Shown: positions 51,003 through 60,720 of the stretch, piece after piece
Layout of the letters: every line of letters begins with the position of its first letter
Position numbering within the stretch: the first letter of the stretch is position 1
NCBI RefSeq assembly: GCF_014191725.1
Contig: NZ_JACHWZ010000010.1
Span: 62,001 to 126,000 of the forward strand
Length of the DNA stretch: 64,000 bases
Direction of reading: 5' to 3'
Source of the DNA: Microbulbifer rhizosphaerae
GTDB lineage: Bacteria > Pseudomonadota > Gammaproteobacteria > Pseudomonadales > Cellvibrionaceae
Notes under the pieces: generated by a model
What the model saw: only the letters and a program-made list of their open reading frames with translations
Database searches by the model: none
Told to the model about the DNA's origin: nothing
Made by a program: the position numbers and the translations under genes

Positions 51003-51404
51003 ATGACTGAAGGAAATTTCTGCGATTGGAGCAAACTGCTCGGCCGCGCAATGATGGCGGTAATGTTTGTCCTCGCCGGTTGGGGCAAGATCGGCGGATA
51101 CGCGGACACCCAGGCCTACATGGAATCTGCCGGTGTCCCGGGTGCACTGCTTCCCCTGGTGATCCTGGTGGAGCTGGGCGGCGGCCTGGCGGTACTGCTC
51201 GGCTTCTTCACCCGCTGGGCGGCCCTGCTGCTGGCGCTGTTCACCCTGGCCACCGCCGCGATGTTCCACTATGTGCCCGACGACCAGATGCAGATGATCA
51301 ACTTCATGAAAAACATCAGTATTGCCGGCGGCTTCATTATCCTGGCCTGCGTCGGTGGCGGCAGGCTCAGCCTGGATCACATCTTCAGGCGCAAGAATAA
51401 ATAG
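51003..51404 (+). CDS. DoxX-family membrane protein
   Basis: 133 residues from the ATG at 51003, with GAGGA ahead. Four membrane segments: LGRAMMAVMFVLAGWGKIGG, ALLPLVILVELGGGLAVLLG, WAALLLALFTLATAAMFHYV and ISIAGGFIILACVGGGRLSL, the DoxX/YphA layout. It is followed 66 bases later by the glutathionyl-hydroquinone reductase gene on the same strand, a pairing also seen in other proteobacteria and consistent with quinone or thiol redox work. Confidence 0.9.
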   Translation: MTEGNFCDWSKLLGRAMMAVMFVLAGWGKIGGYADTQAYMESAGVPGALLPLVILVELGGGLAVLLGFFTRWAALLLALFTLATAAMFHYVPDDQMQMINFMKNISIAGGFIILACVGGGRLSLDHIFRRKNK

Positions 51405-51470
51405 CGATCCGTGCGCGCGGGCGGAAACCCGCGCGCTTCCCATGAACAATCCATTCACGAGGAGATAGCC

Positions 51471-52442
51471 TTGGGTTTACTGGTGAAAGGCCAGTGGCTT
51501 GACCGTTGGTACGATACGGAAAAAAGCCACGGCGAATTCGTGCGCGAGGCCGCGCAGCTGCGCAACTGGATCACTGCGGATGGCAGTGCCGGTCCCAGCG
51601 GCGAGGGCGGTTTTCCGGCGGAAAAGGATCGCTACCACCTCTATGTCTCCCTCGCCTGCCCCTGGGCGCACCGCACGCTGATCTTCCGCAAACTGAAAGG
51701 GCTTGAAGACATCATCGGCGTGTCGGTGGTGAGCCCCTATATGCTCGAGCACGGCTGGACCTTCGATACCGATGAAGGCAGCAGCGGCGACGCCCTCTAC
51801 GACTCCGACTACCTGCATCAGCTGTATACCAGGAACCGCAGCGATTACAGCGGCCGGGTTACCGTGCCGCTGCTGTGGGACAAACAGCGCGAGCGCGTGG
51901 TCAGCAACGAGTCGTCGGAAATCATCCGCATGTTCAACAGTGCCTTTAATGGGCTCACCGGCAATGACGACGATTACTACCCGCGGGAACTGCGCGGTGA
52001 TATCGATGCAACCAACGGCATCGTCTACGAAAATGTAAACAACGGCGTCTATCGTGCTGGCTTTGCCACTACCCAGGAAGCCTATGAGCACGCGTACGAA
52101 CGGCTGTTCAGCACATTGGAGCAACTGGAACAGCGGCTGGGAAACAATCGCTATCTGGCTGGCGACCGGATCACCGAGGCGGACTGGCGCCTGTTCACCA
52201 CCCTGATCCGCTTCGACGCCGTCTACCACGGCCACTTCAAGTGCAACAAGCAGTGCCTGGCGGACTATGAAAACCTCTGGGGCTACCTGCGCGAGCTGTA
52301 CCAGTGGCCCGGCGTCGCCGGCACGGTGGATTTTTACCATATCAAAACCCACTACTACGGCAGTCACGGCAATATCAATCCCACCGGCGTAGTGCCCAGG
52401 GGGCCGGAGCTGGACTATTCGGCTCCCCACCATCGCGGTTGA
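51471..52442 (+). CDS. yqjG: Glutathionyl-hydroquinone reductase (YqjG/ECM4-type)
   Basis: 323 residues from a TTG at 51471 with AGGAG ahead, giving (M)[18 protein letters not shown], aligned with the E. coli YqjG start. The catalytic Cys63 lies in [12 protein letters not shown], and [20 protein letters not shown] is the family block. The C-terminal GST helical domain includes [20 protein letters not shown] and [20 protein letters not shown]. The enzyme releases glutathione from glutathionyl-hydroquinones. Confidence 0.95.
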   Translation: MGLLVKGQWLDRWYDTEKSHGEFVREAAQLRNWITADGSAGPSGEGGFPAEKDRYHLYVSLACPWAHRTLIFRKLKGLEDIIGVSVVSPYMLEHGWTFDTDEGSSGDALYDSDYLHQLYTRNRSDYSGRVTVPLLWDKQRERVVSNESSEIIRMFNSAFNGLTGNDDDYYPRELRGDIDATNGIVYENVNNGVYRAGFATTQEAYEHAYERLFSTLEQLEQRLGNNRYLAGDRITEADWRLFTTLIRFDAVYHGHFKCNKQCLADYENLWGYLRELYQWPGVAGTVDFYHIKTHYYGSHGNINPTGVVPRGPELDYSAPHHRG

Positions 52443-52500
52443 TACGATAGGCTGGGCCGGGCGCGCCAGCGCCTCGGCCCACCGATCAACCGAGGGGGCA

Positions 52501-52926
52501 ATGAGAATGAAATCCCACCGCAAGGAACTCTGGTTCAACACCAAAAAACGCACCGAATTTATCAACATCACCCCACAGGTAGAGGAGGCCCTGGGTGAGA
52601 GCGGCATCCGCGAAGGCCTGTGCCTGGTCAATGCGATGCATATCTCCGCCTCGGTGTTTGTCAACGACGATGAACCCGGCCTGCACCGCGACTTCGAAAA
52701 ATTCCTCGACGGGCTGGTGCCCTACGGCCCCATCGACCAGTACCGCCACAACGACACCGGCGAGGACAACGCCGACTCCCATATCAAGCGCCAGCTGTTC
52801 GGTCGCGAAGTGGTGATTGCGGTCACCGGCGGCGAGCTGGATTTCGGGCCCTGGGAGCAGATCTTTTACGGCGAGTTTGACGGCAGGCGCAGGAAGCGCG
52901 TGCTGGTAAAAATTATCGGCGATTGA
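52501..52926 (+). CDS. yjbQ: YjbQ/UPF0047 family protein
   Basis: 141 residues (or 139 from the next ATG). Compact family with conserved [20 protein letters not shown] and [20 protein letters not shown] and C-terminal [17 protein letters not shown]. coli YjbQ has weak thiamine phosphate synthase activity; the physiological role is unsettled. It is 58 bases after the reductase gene and in the same orientation. Confidence 0.93.
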   Translation: MRMKSHRKELWFNTKKRTEFINITPQVEEALGESGIREGLCLVNAMHISASVFVNDDEPGLHRDFEKFLDGLVPYGPIDQYRHNDTGEDNADSHIKRQLFGREVVIAVTGGELDFGPWEQIFYGEFDGRRRKRVLVKIIGD

Positions 52927-53124
52927 GCGCAAGCATCACCTGCGCGATCCTCTATGGGTGCGCCTTGCGCACCTTTATATCTCCTCGATAAATATGCGAA
53001 AAGCACACGCAGCAGTACAGCCGCCATTCCTATCCGGATTTCCTACCCGCAGTGATTCCCCAATTTTTAGCGCTGGGCAAGCGCCTATACTCAAGCGCAG
53101 CCACCACTGAAAAGGAGTATTGCA

Positions 53125-53733
53125 ATGAACCTCTATTACGCCCCTGGCGCTTGTTCTCTCTCCCCCCATATCGTTGCCCGCGAGGCCGGGTTGGATATCG
53201 ACTTGTGCAAGGTGGACTTGAAGAGCCACATGTTGGAGAGCGGCGCCGACTTCACCGAGATCAACCCAAAGGGGTATGTCCCCACCCTGCAACTGGAAGG
53301 CGGTGAAGTGCTCACCGAGGGGCCGACGATCGTGCAGTTTATGGCCGAACAGAAGCCCGACGCCGGCTTGTTGCCGGAGAGCGGCAGCCTGGACCGCTAC
53401 CGGGTTCAGGAGTGGCTGAATTTTATCTCCACGGAACTGCACAAGGCCTTCGCGCCGTTATTTTCGGATGCGAGCGATGGAGAAAAAGAGGAAGCCAAAA
53501 AGCGTATCGGTAAGCGTTTCGACTATGTGGAGAGCCGGCTGGAGGGAAAATACCTGGTGGGAGACCGGTTTACCGTCGCCGATGCCTATTTGTTCACTAT
53601 CGCCAACTGGCTGGATCAACACAACATTGATACCTCGCGCTGGCCCAAGCTTCAGGCTTACCAGAAACGGGTGGCCGAGCGCCCACCGGTACGGGAGGCG
53701 CTGCGCGAAGAGGGGTTGCTGGAGGAAAAATAA
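53125..53733 (+). CDS. Glutathione S-transferase (beta-class-like)
   Basis: 202 residues. N-terminal thioredoxin-fold domain starting MNLYYAPGACSLSPHIVARE, with Cys10 in the beta-class position and the GSH-binding Pro in INPKGYVPTLQLEGGEVLTE. The C-terminal helical domain has YLVGDRFTVADAYLFTIANW. It is a cytosolic conjugating or peroxidase enzyme; the substrate is unknown. It converges on the Bcr/CflA gene 12 bases away. Confidence 0.93.
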   Translation: MNLYYAPGACSLSPHIVAREAGLDIDLCKVDLKSHMLESGADFTEINPKGYVPTLQLEGGEVLTEGPTIVQFMAEQKPDAGLLPESGSLDRYRVQEWLNFISTELHKAFAPLFSDASDGEKEEAKKRIGKRFDYVESRLEGKYLVGDRFTVADAYLFTIANWLDQHNIDTSRWPKLQAYQKRVAERPPVREALREEGLLEEK

Positions 53734-53745
53734 AACAGCTTCCGG

Positions 53746-54978
53746 TTACCCGGGCGGCTCGATGGGCTCCCGTGCCCGCGCCACAAACACCACTGCCAGC
53801 AGCGCCACTGTGGCACAGGCCAGCATGGAGCCCGCGATGGGCACCAGGGTGCCGGTATGCAACCCGTTCACTATGCCGCCGAGCAGGCCGCCGGTAATGA
53901 AAATGGTAGCGCCGTAAAGGGCGTTGGCGCTGCCGCTGATTTTTGGGAAAAACTCCAGAAAGCATGCTGTGGCGTTGGGACCGGTGATGCCGATGCAGGC
54001 GATCACTATCACCAGCGGTACCATCCACAGGAGGATTTCCTTCACCCCGGTCATGGTGCCCAGCAGCAGCAGGCCGCAGCCCAGCCCCTGCAATATAATT
54101 CCCACCAGCAGGATATTGCGCGGCTCGAAAAAGTTCAGGAGGCGGATATTCACCTGCACCATGCAGATCAATCCCAGTACGCAGGTGCCGAAATAAATTG
54201 GAAAGTGGCTCGCTGGCACTTCGAAAAACTCCATGAATACGAAGGGCGCGGTGGTGATATAGATAAACATGGAGCCGCTGACACAGGACTGCGCGGCGAG
54301 AAACCCCAACGCCCGCCGGTTGCGCAGCACTTGGCCGTAGTTGCGCACCAGCGAACTCTTCGAGGTACGCTGGCGCCGCGCGCGGGAAAAGCGCGAAACC
54401 GTCTCCGGCAGCAGGAAGCGCACCAGTACCAGCATGGCGGCACCGTACAGCATCAGGAAAATAAAGATGCTCTGCCAGCCGGCGGCGGTCAGCAGCAGCG
54501 AGCCGATCACCGGGGCAATCAGCGGCGCCACCAGCATCATGGTGCTGATCATGGAAATAATCTTCGCCGCCTCGCGTCCCTGATAGAGATCGCGCACGAT
54601 TGCCGCGCAGATCACCGTGGCGAAGCCGCCGCCGATGGCTTGCAGGAAACGCAGGATAATCAGGTGATCCACGTGGCTGGCAAACAGCACCATCAACGAG
54701 GTGGCGATATATACCAGCAGGCCGATGGTGCCGACCAAACGCCGGCCCCAGCGATCCGACAGGGGCCCGCCGAGCAGCTGGCCGATGGCGAAGCCGAGCA
54801 GGAAACTGGATACCGAGTGTTGTACCCGTGCAACGGCGGTGCCCAGGGCGTCCGCCATGGCCGGGATCGCCGGCAGGTAGCTGTCGATGGAAAAGGGCGT
54901 CAGTGCCACCAGCGCCGCCAGCCACACCGCCAGCCAGCGTGGCGGGGTCTTGTCGGCGGACATGGAAATCGGCGGCAT
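53746..54978 (-). CDS. Bcr/CflA-type MFS drug efflux transporter
   Basis: 410 residues and twelve membrane segments. The MFS motif A between TM2 and TM3 is GPLSDRWGRRLVGTIGLLVY, and TM1 carries the DHA1 pattern LTPFSIDSYLPAIPAMADAL typical of Bcr/CflA. It probably exports small hydrophobic compounds such as bicyclomycin, sulphonamides or phenicols using the proton gradient. The start ATG at 54978 could instead be an ATG five codons on. Confidence 0.93.
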   Translation of the reverse strand: MPPISMSADKTPPRWLAVWLAALVALTPFSIDSYLPAIPAMADALGTAVARVQHSVSSFLLGFAIGQLLGGPLSDRWGRRLVGTIGLLVYIATSLMVLFASHVDHLIILRFLQAIGGGFATVICAAIVRDLYQGREAAKIISMISTMMLVAPLIAPVIGSLLLTAAGWQSIFIFLMLYGAAMLVLVRFLLPETVSRFSRARRQRTSKSSLVRNYGQVLRNRRALGFLAAQSCVSGSMFIYITTAPFVFMEFFEVPASHFPIYFGTCVLGLICMVQVNIRLLNFFEPRNILLVGIILQGLGCGLLLLGTMTGVKEILLWMVPLVIVIACIGITGPNATACFLEFFPKISGSANALYGATIFITGGLLGGIVNGLHTGTLVPIAGSMLACATVALLAVVFVARAREPIEPPG

Positions 54979-55133
54979 AGGTATCGGCTCGGGTACAGCG
55001 GTGAAAGTTCTCCGGCGGGGAGCCGGCAGCGGCGTCGGACTTTTGGAGAGAAGTCTTGCGGGGGTGCCATGGTAGCGGCGCGCCCCGCGTTTCGCCAGCG
55101 GCCGCTCCCACCGGCAGAAACATCTTCAAGCGC

Positions 55134-55988
55134 TCAGGGTTTGTCTTCCCTCAGGCTGTACAGCCCCTTCTTTAGCTTGAGCAAATGCTCCTGCAACTGC
55201 GGCCCCTTGCGCTGGGCCACGCCGATGGCGAGCACATCGATCACAACCAGGTGGGCGATGCGTGAGGAGAGCGGGGTGTAGATCTCGATATCCTCTTCCA
55301 CGTCCACCTCCAGCGGAATGGTTGCCTCCCGGGCCACCGGCGAACCGCTCGGCGCCAGGCCGATCACGGTGCCGCCCTGCTCCTTGACCATTTTCATGGA
55401 GTGCAGCAGCGCCTTGGTGCGCCCGCTCTGGGAGATGGCCACCACCACGTCGCCGGGCTCCATGGACATGGCGGACATGTTCTGCATGTGGTGATCGGAG
55501 TGGGCCGCGGTGGCCAGTTGCAGGCGGAAAAATTTGTGCTGTGCGTCCGCGGCCACCGCGCCGGAGGCACCGAAGCCGAAGAATTCGACCCGCTTTGCGG
55601 CGGCGATAACGGTGACTGCCGCCTCCAGCGCGCGGGCGTCTATCTTGTCGCGTACATTGAGCAGGGTGTCCACCGTGGAGTCGAACACCTTGCGCTTGTA
55701 CTCGGCGATGGTGTCGGTGTCGGTCACTGCGATCTGGCCGAAGCTGGGGCTGGAGGCCAGCTGCTGGGCCAGGTTCAGCTTGAACTCCTGGAAGCCGGAA
55801 CATCCCACCGCGCGGCAGAAGCGCACCACCGTCGGCTCGCTCACCTGGGCCTCGGTGGCCAGGTCGACGATGCGCATATGGATGATCTCGTCCGGATTGG
55901 CGAGGATATACTCTGCCACCTTGCGCTCCGATTTGCGCATGGATGACAGCTGTTCGCTGATTTTCTGCGTGACTTCCGCCGGTTTCAC
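55134..55988 (-). CDS. hexR: HexR-type (RpiR family) central-carbon regulator
   Basis: 284 residues. N-terminal RpiR HTH domain: LRKSERKVAEYILANPDEII-like start, then VDLATEAQVSEPTVVRFCRA and GFQEFKLNLAQQLA. The C-terminal SIS sugar-phosphate domain has VEFFGFGASGAVAADAQHKF and VVVAISQSGRTKALLHSMKM. HexR of gammaproteobacteria senses KDPG and controls Entner-Doudoroff and related genes. Here zwf, edd and eda are not adjacent; uvrD and a Bcr-type transporter are. Confidence 0.92.
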   Translation of the reverse strand: MKPAEVTQKISEQLSSMRKSERKVAEYILANPDEIIHMRIVDLATEAQVSEPTVVRFCRAVGCSGFQEFKLNLAQQLASSPSFGQIAVTDTDTIAEYKRKVFDSTVDTLLNVRDKIDARALEAAVTVIAAAKRVEFFGFGASGAVAADAQHKFFRLQLATAAHSDHHMQNMSAMSMEPGDVVVAISQSGRTKALLHSMKMVKEQGGTVIGLAPSGSPVAREATIPLEVDVEEDIEIYTPLSSRIAHLVVIDVLAIGVAQRKGPQLQEHLLKLKKGLYSLREDKP

Positions 55989-56338
55989 GGGACTTCCTTT
56001 ATATATTCGGATTGGCAGTTTAGCCGCAAGCCCCGATGCTGGCGAGTGGTTCTAGCCGAGGCGATGGTGGCGGTTCTACTGCCGGGGGCGGTTTGCGGGA
56101 CACGGGCTAGGCGCCCCCCTAAATACTCCCTGTAGGTCTAATCGGCATCCCTGCCTTATTAAAGGTCCCGGAAACCGCCCCCGGCAGCAGAACCTTCTCA
56201 TAGGGGACCGGTCATTCTGTCCTGCTCTCGAGTGCGTTTAGAAGGGAGCAAAGCGGGCCCAGTGAGCGTGCTCATCAAAGATACGGACCTGTTTATTTAG
56301 CCAGTTTAAGAGGCCCCGGCTCTGGTACAATCCCCGCC
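55989..56338. other. hexR-uvrD divergent gap
   Basis: 350 bases without a gene. Its centre is the long inverted repeat 56072-56194; promoters for hexR (left) and uvrD (right) must occupy the flanks. Confidence 0.5.
56072..56194. repeat. Long inverted repeat, MITE-like
   Basis: Two 30-base arms (56072-56101 and 56165-56194) match at 28 of 30 positions when one is inverted; core CTGCCGGGGGCGGTTT. A 63-base centre separates them. The size (123 bases) and terminal inverted repeats suggest a short non-autonomous element; no target duplication is obvious. Confidence 0.8.
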
Positions 56339-58534
56339 ATGGACGTATCGCAGATTCTAGACCCCCTCAACGACGCCCAGCGCGAGGCCGTGGCTGCGCC
56401 CCCCGGTAACCAACTGGTACTGGCCGGCGCCGGCTCCGGCAAGACCCGCGTGCTGGTGCACCGCATCGCCTGGCTGATGCAGGTGGAGGGGGCCTCCCCC
56501 TACTCCATCCTCTCGGTCACCTTTACCAACAAGGCCGCCCGCGAGATGCGCGGGCGCATCGAGGAGCTGCTGGGGGTAAACACCTTTGGCATGTGGGTGG
56601 GCACCTTCCACGGTCTGGCCCACCGGCTGCTCAAGGCCCACTGGAAAGAGGCCAACCTGCCGCAGAACTTCCAGATTCTCGACTCCGACGACCAGCTGCG
56701 CCTGATCAAGCGGGTGCAGAACGACCTGCAGCTGGATGAATCCAAGTGGTCGCCGCGGGAGACCCAGTGGTGGATCGGCTCGCAGAAGGACGAGGGCCTG
56801 CGCCCGCACTACATCAATGCCGGCGGCGATCCCTGGCTGCAGACCATGGTGCGCATCTATTTCGCCTACGAGGAGGCCTGCCAGCGCGGCGGCCTCGTCG
56901 ATTTCGGCGAGCTGCTGCTGCGGGCCCACGAGCTGTGGCTGAACAACGACAGCGTGCTGGCCCACTATCGCCGCCGCTTCCCGCATATCCTGGTGGACGA
57001 GTTCCAGGACACCAACACCATCCAATACGCCTGGCTGCGCCTGCTCGCCGGTGACCAGTGCCATATCACCGCGGTGGGTGACGACGACCAGTCCATCTAC
57101 GGCTGGCGCGGGGCCAAAATCGAGAATATCCAGCACTTCGCCCGGGATATGCACGACGTGCAGATGGTGCGGCTGGAGCAGAACTACCGCTCCACCGCCA
57201 CCATCCTCAACGCCGCCAACGCGGTGATCGCGAACAACGCCGGGCGCCTGGGCAAGGAGCTGTGGACCAATGGCGAGGAAGGCGAACCCCTCGCGGTCTA
57301 CGCCGCCTACAACGAACAGGACGAAGCGCGCTTTATCGTCGACCGCATCGGCGAATGGGTGCGCGACGGCAACCGCCGCGACAGCGTGGCCATCCTCTAC
57401 CGCTCCAACGCCCAGTCGCGGGTACTGGAGGAGGCCCTGCTGCGCGAGCAGGTACCCTACCGCATCTACGGCGGTCAGCGCTTCTACGAGCGCATGGAGA
57501 TCAAGAATGCCCTCTCCTATATGCGCCTGATCGCCAGCCGCGACGACGACACTGCCTTCGAGCGGGTGGTGAATACCCCCACCCGCGGCATAGGTGCGCG
57601 CAGCGTCGAGGCGGTGCGGTCTTATGCCCGCGAGCACGGCAGTTCCCTCTGGAAAGCTGCGACGCAGATGATCGAGCAGCGCGTATTGTCCGCGCGCGCC
57701 GGCAATGCATTGCAGAGCTTTCTCAACCTGGTGGAGCAACTGGCCGCGGATGCCGAAGACAAACTGCTGGATGCGATCGCCGAGGATGTGATCGAGCGCA
57801 GCGGCCTGCTGGAATTCCACGGCAAGGAAAAGGGTGAAAAAGGCCAGACCCGGGTGGAGAACCTGCAGGAACTGGTCAGCGCCTGCCGTGCCTTCGATGG
57901 CATCGACGTGCCCGAAGGCGAAGAGGAGCCGCCGCTGCTCAACCAGTTCCTGGACAGCGCTGCACTGGATGCCGGCGAGGGCCAGGCGGACGAGTTCGAG
58001 GACGCGGTACAGCTGATGACCCTGCACTCCGCCAAAGGCCTCGAGTTCCCGCTGGTGTTTATGGCCGGGGTGGAGGAAAACCTCTTCCCGCACAAGATGT
58101 CCGCCCAGGAGCCCGGGCGCATGGAGGAGGAGCGACGCCTCTGCTATGTGGGCATCACCCGCGCGATGCAGAAGCTGTACATCACCTATGCGGAAAACCG
58201 CCGTCTGTTCGGCAACGAGACCTACAACAGCCCGTCGCGCTTTATCGCCGAGATTCCGCCGGAGCTGGTACACGAAGTGCGCCTGAAAACCGAGATCTCC
58301 CGCCCCTTGTTCAACCCAAACTACGGCAAGATCGGCAACCTGTCCGACCCCGCGCCGGACTTCGACGACCTGCCCCCGCTGGCCCTCGGTGGCCGCGTGG
58401 AGCACCCCAAATTCGGCGAGGGCACCGTAATACAGTTCGAAGGCAACGGCCCCCGCGCCCGGGTACAGGTCAACTTCGACGACGCCGGCAGTAAGTGGCT
58501 GGTGGTGGCCATGGCCAAACTCCAACCGCTCTAA
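56339..58534 (+). CDS. uvrD: DNA helicase II UvrD
   Basis: 731 residues (E. coli 720). SF1A helicase for nucleotide excision and mismatch repair. Motif I is LAGAGSGKTRVLVHRI, motif II LVDEFQDTN, motif III GDDDQSIYGWRGA, motif IV LEQNYRS, motif V LMTLHSAKGLEFPLVF and motif VI RLCYVGITRAM. The C-terminal Tudor-like segment VEHPKFGEGTVIQFEGNGPR, which contacts RNA polymerase in E. coli, is kept. It is a single gene with repeats on both sides. Confidence 0.98.
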   Translation: MDVSQILDPLNDAQREAVAAPPGNQLVLAGAGSGKTRVLVHRIAWLMQVEGASPYSILSVTFTNKAAREMRGRIEELLGVNTFGMWVGTFHGLAHRLLKAHWKEANLPQNFQILDSDDQLRLIKRVQNDLQLDESKWSPRETQWWIGSQKDEGLRPHYINAGGDPWLQTMVRIYFAYEEACQRGGLVDFGELLLRAHELWLNNDSVLAHYRRRFPHILVDEFQDTNTIQYAWLRLLAGDQCHITAVGDDDQSIYGWRGAKIENIQHFARDMHDVQMVRLEQNYRSTATILNAANAVIANNAGRLGKELWTNGEEGEPLAVYAAYNEQDEARFIVDRIGEWVRDGNRRDSVAILYRSNAQSRVLEEALLREQVPYRIYGGQRFYERMEIKNALSYMRLIASRDDDTAFERVVNTPTRGIGARSVEAVRSYAREHGSSLWKAATQMIEQRVLSARAGNALQSFLNLVEQLAADAEDKLLDAIAEDVIERSGLLEFHGKEKGEKGQTRVENLQELVSACRAFDGIDVPEGEEEPPLLNQFLDSAALDAGEGQADEFEDAVQLMTLHSAKGLEFPLVFMAGVEENLFPHKMSAQEPGRMEEERRLCYVGITRAMQKLYITYAENRRLFGNETYNSPSRFIAEIPPELVHEVRLKTEISRPLFNPNYGKIGNLSDPAPDFDDLPPLALGGRVEHPKFGEGTVIQFEGNGPRARVQVNFDDAGSKWLVVAMAKLQPL

Positions 58535-58535
58535 C

Positions 58536-58584
58536 CCCGGGACCGCGGAGCTGTTTATTGGCGCTGAAGGCTCCAGCTCCGCAA
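58536..58584 (+). repeat. Gene-end composite repeat, copy after uvrD
   Basis: It starts three bases after the uvrD stop codon region with CCCGGGACCGCGGAGCT, then GCGCTGAAGGCTCCAGCTCC. It repeats the modules and order found after atpC (24046), with small length changes in the T-rich centre. Confidence 0.75.
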
Positions 58585-58602
58585 ACGGGCCGCGGGCCCG
58601 CC

Positions 58603-58673
58603 TGTAGGAGCGGCCGTTGGCCGCGATCGGTAATTCTTACGAAGTCCGATCGCGGCCAACGGCCGGTCCTACA
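58603..58673. repeat. REP-like inverted pair between uvrD and dctP
   Basis: Left arm TGTAGGAGCGGCCGTTGGCC plus GCGATCGG; right arm CCGATCGCGGCCAACGGCCG plus GTCCTACA; 15-base spacer. Nearly perfect complementarity. The left arm is identical to the element embedded in pdhC (35323). Confidence 0.88.
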
Positions 58674-58711
58674 AATGCAAAAACGCACAAAGCAGTGAAC
58701 AATAAAAACCG

Positions 58712-59848
58712 ATGAAAAAAATCAACTGGTACCCCCCCATCATCCTCGGCCTGCTCGCCCTGCTGGTCATCACCTTCGGCGCCCTGGTCGCCTCCCGAGC
58801 CTCCCTGGGCCCCACGCAGCATTTCTCCGAGGACGGCAGTCGCGAAACCTTCGAGTGGAAACTCGTCACCACCTGGCCGAAGAACTTCCCCGGCCTCGGC
58901 AGTGCACCGGAGCGTTTCGCGAAAAAAGTTGAAGCCATGTCCGCCGGGCGCCTGAAGATCAAGGTCTATGGCGCTGGGGAGCTGGTGCCGGCGATGGGGG
59001 TGTTCGGCGCGGTATCCGATGGCGCCGCGCAGATGGGCCACGGCGCGGCCTATTACTGGAAGGGAAAAATCCCGGCCGCACAATTTTTTACCGCCGTGCC
59101 CTTCGGCCTCAATGCCCAGGAGATGAACGGCTGGCTGCACCACGGCGGCGGCCTGGAACTGTGGGAGGAAATCTACGCGCCCTTCGACCTGATTCCCATG
59201 GCCGGCGGCTCCACCGGCGTGCAGATGGCCGGCTGGTTCAACAAGCAGATCAATTCCGTGGAGGATCTCAAGGGCCTCAAGATGCGCATTCCCGGCATCG
59301 GCGGTGAGGTGCTGAACCGCGCCGGCGGCACCGCCGTCACCATCCCCGGCGGCGAGCTGTACACCGCACTGCAGACCGGCGTTATCGATGCCACCGAGTG
59401 GGTGGGCCCCTTCAACGACCTGGCCTTCGGTTTCCACCAGATTGCCGATTACTACTACTACCCCGGCTGGCACGAACCCGGCTCCATCCTGGAATTTATC
59501 GTCAACAAGACCGCATTCGAAAAACTTCCGCCGGACTTGCAGGAAATCGTGCGCACCGCCGCCCGCGACGCCAACCAGGATATGCTCGACGAGTACACCG
59601 CGCGCAACAACCGCGCGTTGAAGGAACTGGTGGAGAAGCATGGCGTACGACTCAAGCGCCTGCCCGCGGAGGTGATCGCGCACCTGCAGAAAATCAACGA
59701 CCAGATCATGGAAGAAACCGCGGCGAGGGACCCGCAGTTCGCCCGGGTGTACAAGGCGTTCAAGGAGTTTGAGCGGGAGGTAATTCCCTATCACCAGATC
59801 AGCGAGGAGGCCTACTACCAGGCGCGGGCGCTGAAAGATAGTGAATAA
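58712..59848 (+). CDS. dctP: TRAP transporter solute-binding protein (DctP family)
   Basis: 378 residues. A single N-terminal hydrophobic segment (PPIILGLLALLVITFGALVA) acts as a signal or anchor. The DctP fold follows, with WKLVTTWPKNFPGLGSAPER, the conserved LKGLKMRIPGIGGEVLNRAG (Arg that binds the carboxylate) and LQTGVIDATEWVGPFNDLAF. It resembles the branch using 2-oxo acids or similar monocarboxylates. Its membrane subunits are encoded in the opposite direction 0.9-2.8 kb away. Confidence 0.92.
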   Translation: MKKINWYPPIILGLLALLVITFGALVASRASLGPTQHFSEDGSRETFEWKLVTTWPKNFPGLGSAPERFAKKVEAMSAGRLKIKVYGAGELVPAMGVFGAVSDGAAQMGHGAAYYWKGKIPAAQFFTAVPFGLNAQEMNGWLHHGGGLELWEEIYAPFDLIPMAGGSTGVQMAGWFNKQINSVEDLKGLKMRIPGIGGEVLNRAGGTAVTIPGGELYTALQTGVIDATEWVGPFNDLAFGFHQIADYYYYPGWHEPGSILEFIVNKTAFEKLPPDLQEIVRTAARDANQDMLDEYTARNNRALKELVEKHGVRLKRLPAEVIAHLQKINDQIMEETAARDPQFARVYKAFKEFEREVIPYHQISEEAYYQARALKDSE

Positions 59849-59914
59849 CTGTGGAGAGTCGGACAAGTCTGCAGATGTATCTCCGGGTTGAACCGCGAAG
59901 CGATAGCTGTTTCG

Positions 59915-60157
59915 CTATTCAAAATCGCAGACACTCTCTTCGTAATTGTACTGCCCACCCGAATCCAGGCAGGCGTCCACCTGCCAGAGCAATACAAAAT
60001 GCATCCACACCAGCAGCAGTGCGCCCAGGACCAGGAACGCGACGCCGGACAGGATCGCTTTGCGGCTCCAGCGCAGGCGGCCGAGAATCATCAGTAACAC
60101 CCCGCTGGGAATCAACAGGACACCGGCCAGGTTCAGGATTTGTTGCACCATCCCCAT
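59915..60157 (-). CDS. Small membrane protein, unknown
   Basis: 80 residues from the ATG at 60157 (or 78 from 60151). Two membrane segments: NLAGVLLIPSGVLLMILGRL and ILSGVAFLVLGALLLVWMHF, then LLWQVDACLDSGGQYNYEES with two Cys at the C-terminus. It begins 28 bases after the thioesterase stop on the same strand, so the two probably share a transcript. No family recognised. Confidence 0.6.
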   Translation of the reverse strand: MGMVQQILNLAGVLLIPSGVLLMILGRLRWSRKAILSGVAFLVLGALLLVWMHFVLLWQVDACLDSGGQYNYEESVCDFE

Positions 60158-60185
60158 GGGTATAGCACCCGCCGGGTGATGGTTA

Positions 60186-60575
60186 CTATGGCAGTGGCCT
60201 GGTATGGCCGCGGTCGTCGATGGCCACGAATACAAACTCGCCTTCGGTGACCTTTACCTGCTCACCGGTATGTACCCGGGTCAGCCAGACTTCCACCATG
60301 GTGCGGATCGAGGAGCGGCCCACTTCGATGGCCTCCGCGTAGCAGCTGACGGTGGAGCCCACAGGCACCGGGCGCAGGAACACCATGCTGCCCACCGCGA
60401 CGGTGGTGACCCGGCCGCGAGCGATGCTCTGGGCGAGAATGGCGCCGGCCAGGTCCATTTGTGACATCAGCCAGCCGGCAAAAACGTCCCCCTGGGGGTT
60501 GGTGTCGCGGGGCATGGTCTGGGTTTGCAGGGTCAGGGTGCCGGTGGGTTGCGGTTCTTCATCGAGTGCGGACAT
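60186..60575 (-). CDS. Acyl-CoA thioesterase, YciA-like hotdog fold
   Basis: 129 residues. The YciA/BACH signature PRDTNPQGDVFAGWLMSQMD carries the catalytic Asn/Asp region, and GSMVFLRPVPVGSTVSCYAE is conserved. It hydrolyses short- to medium-chain acyl-CoAs in the cytoplasm. The 145 bases between it and dctM contain nothing clear. Confidence 0.92.
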   Translation of the reverse strand: MSALDEEPQPTGTLTLQTQTMPRDTNPQGDVFAGWLMSQMDLAGAILAQSIARGRVTTVAVGSMVFLRPVPVGSTVSCYAEAIEVGRSSIRTMVEVWLTRVHTGEQVKVTEGEFVFVAIDDRGHTRPLP

Positions 60576-60720
60576 CGACTGCTCACGTTGTTAGATTTAT
60601 TGGGTTCCGCCGATTTGCGGGTGGCGCATTATAGCACAATTTGACTATCAAATAGCCAGCCAGGGTAGTGGGACACCCCTCGGATTCCGAAGATCTCCAA
60701 GGCTAAGGGGTGCTCGCCCC

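Noticed and set aside
56357..58525. 722-codon open frame antisense to uvrD
   Set aside because: It is the mirror of GC-rich uvrD codons; its translation has no domain character, and uvrD motifs on the other strand are unmistakable.
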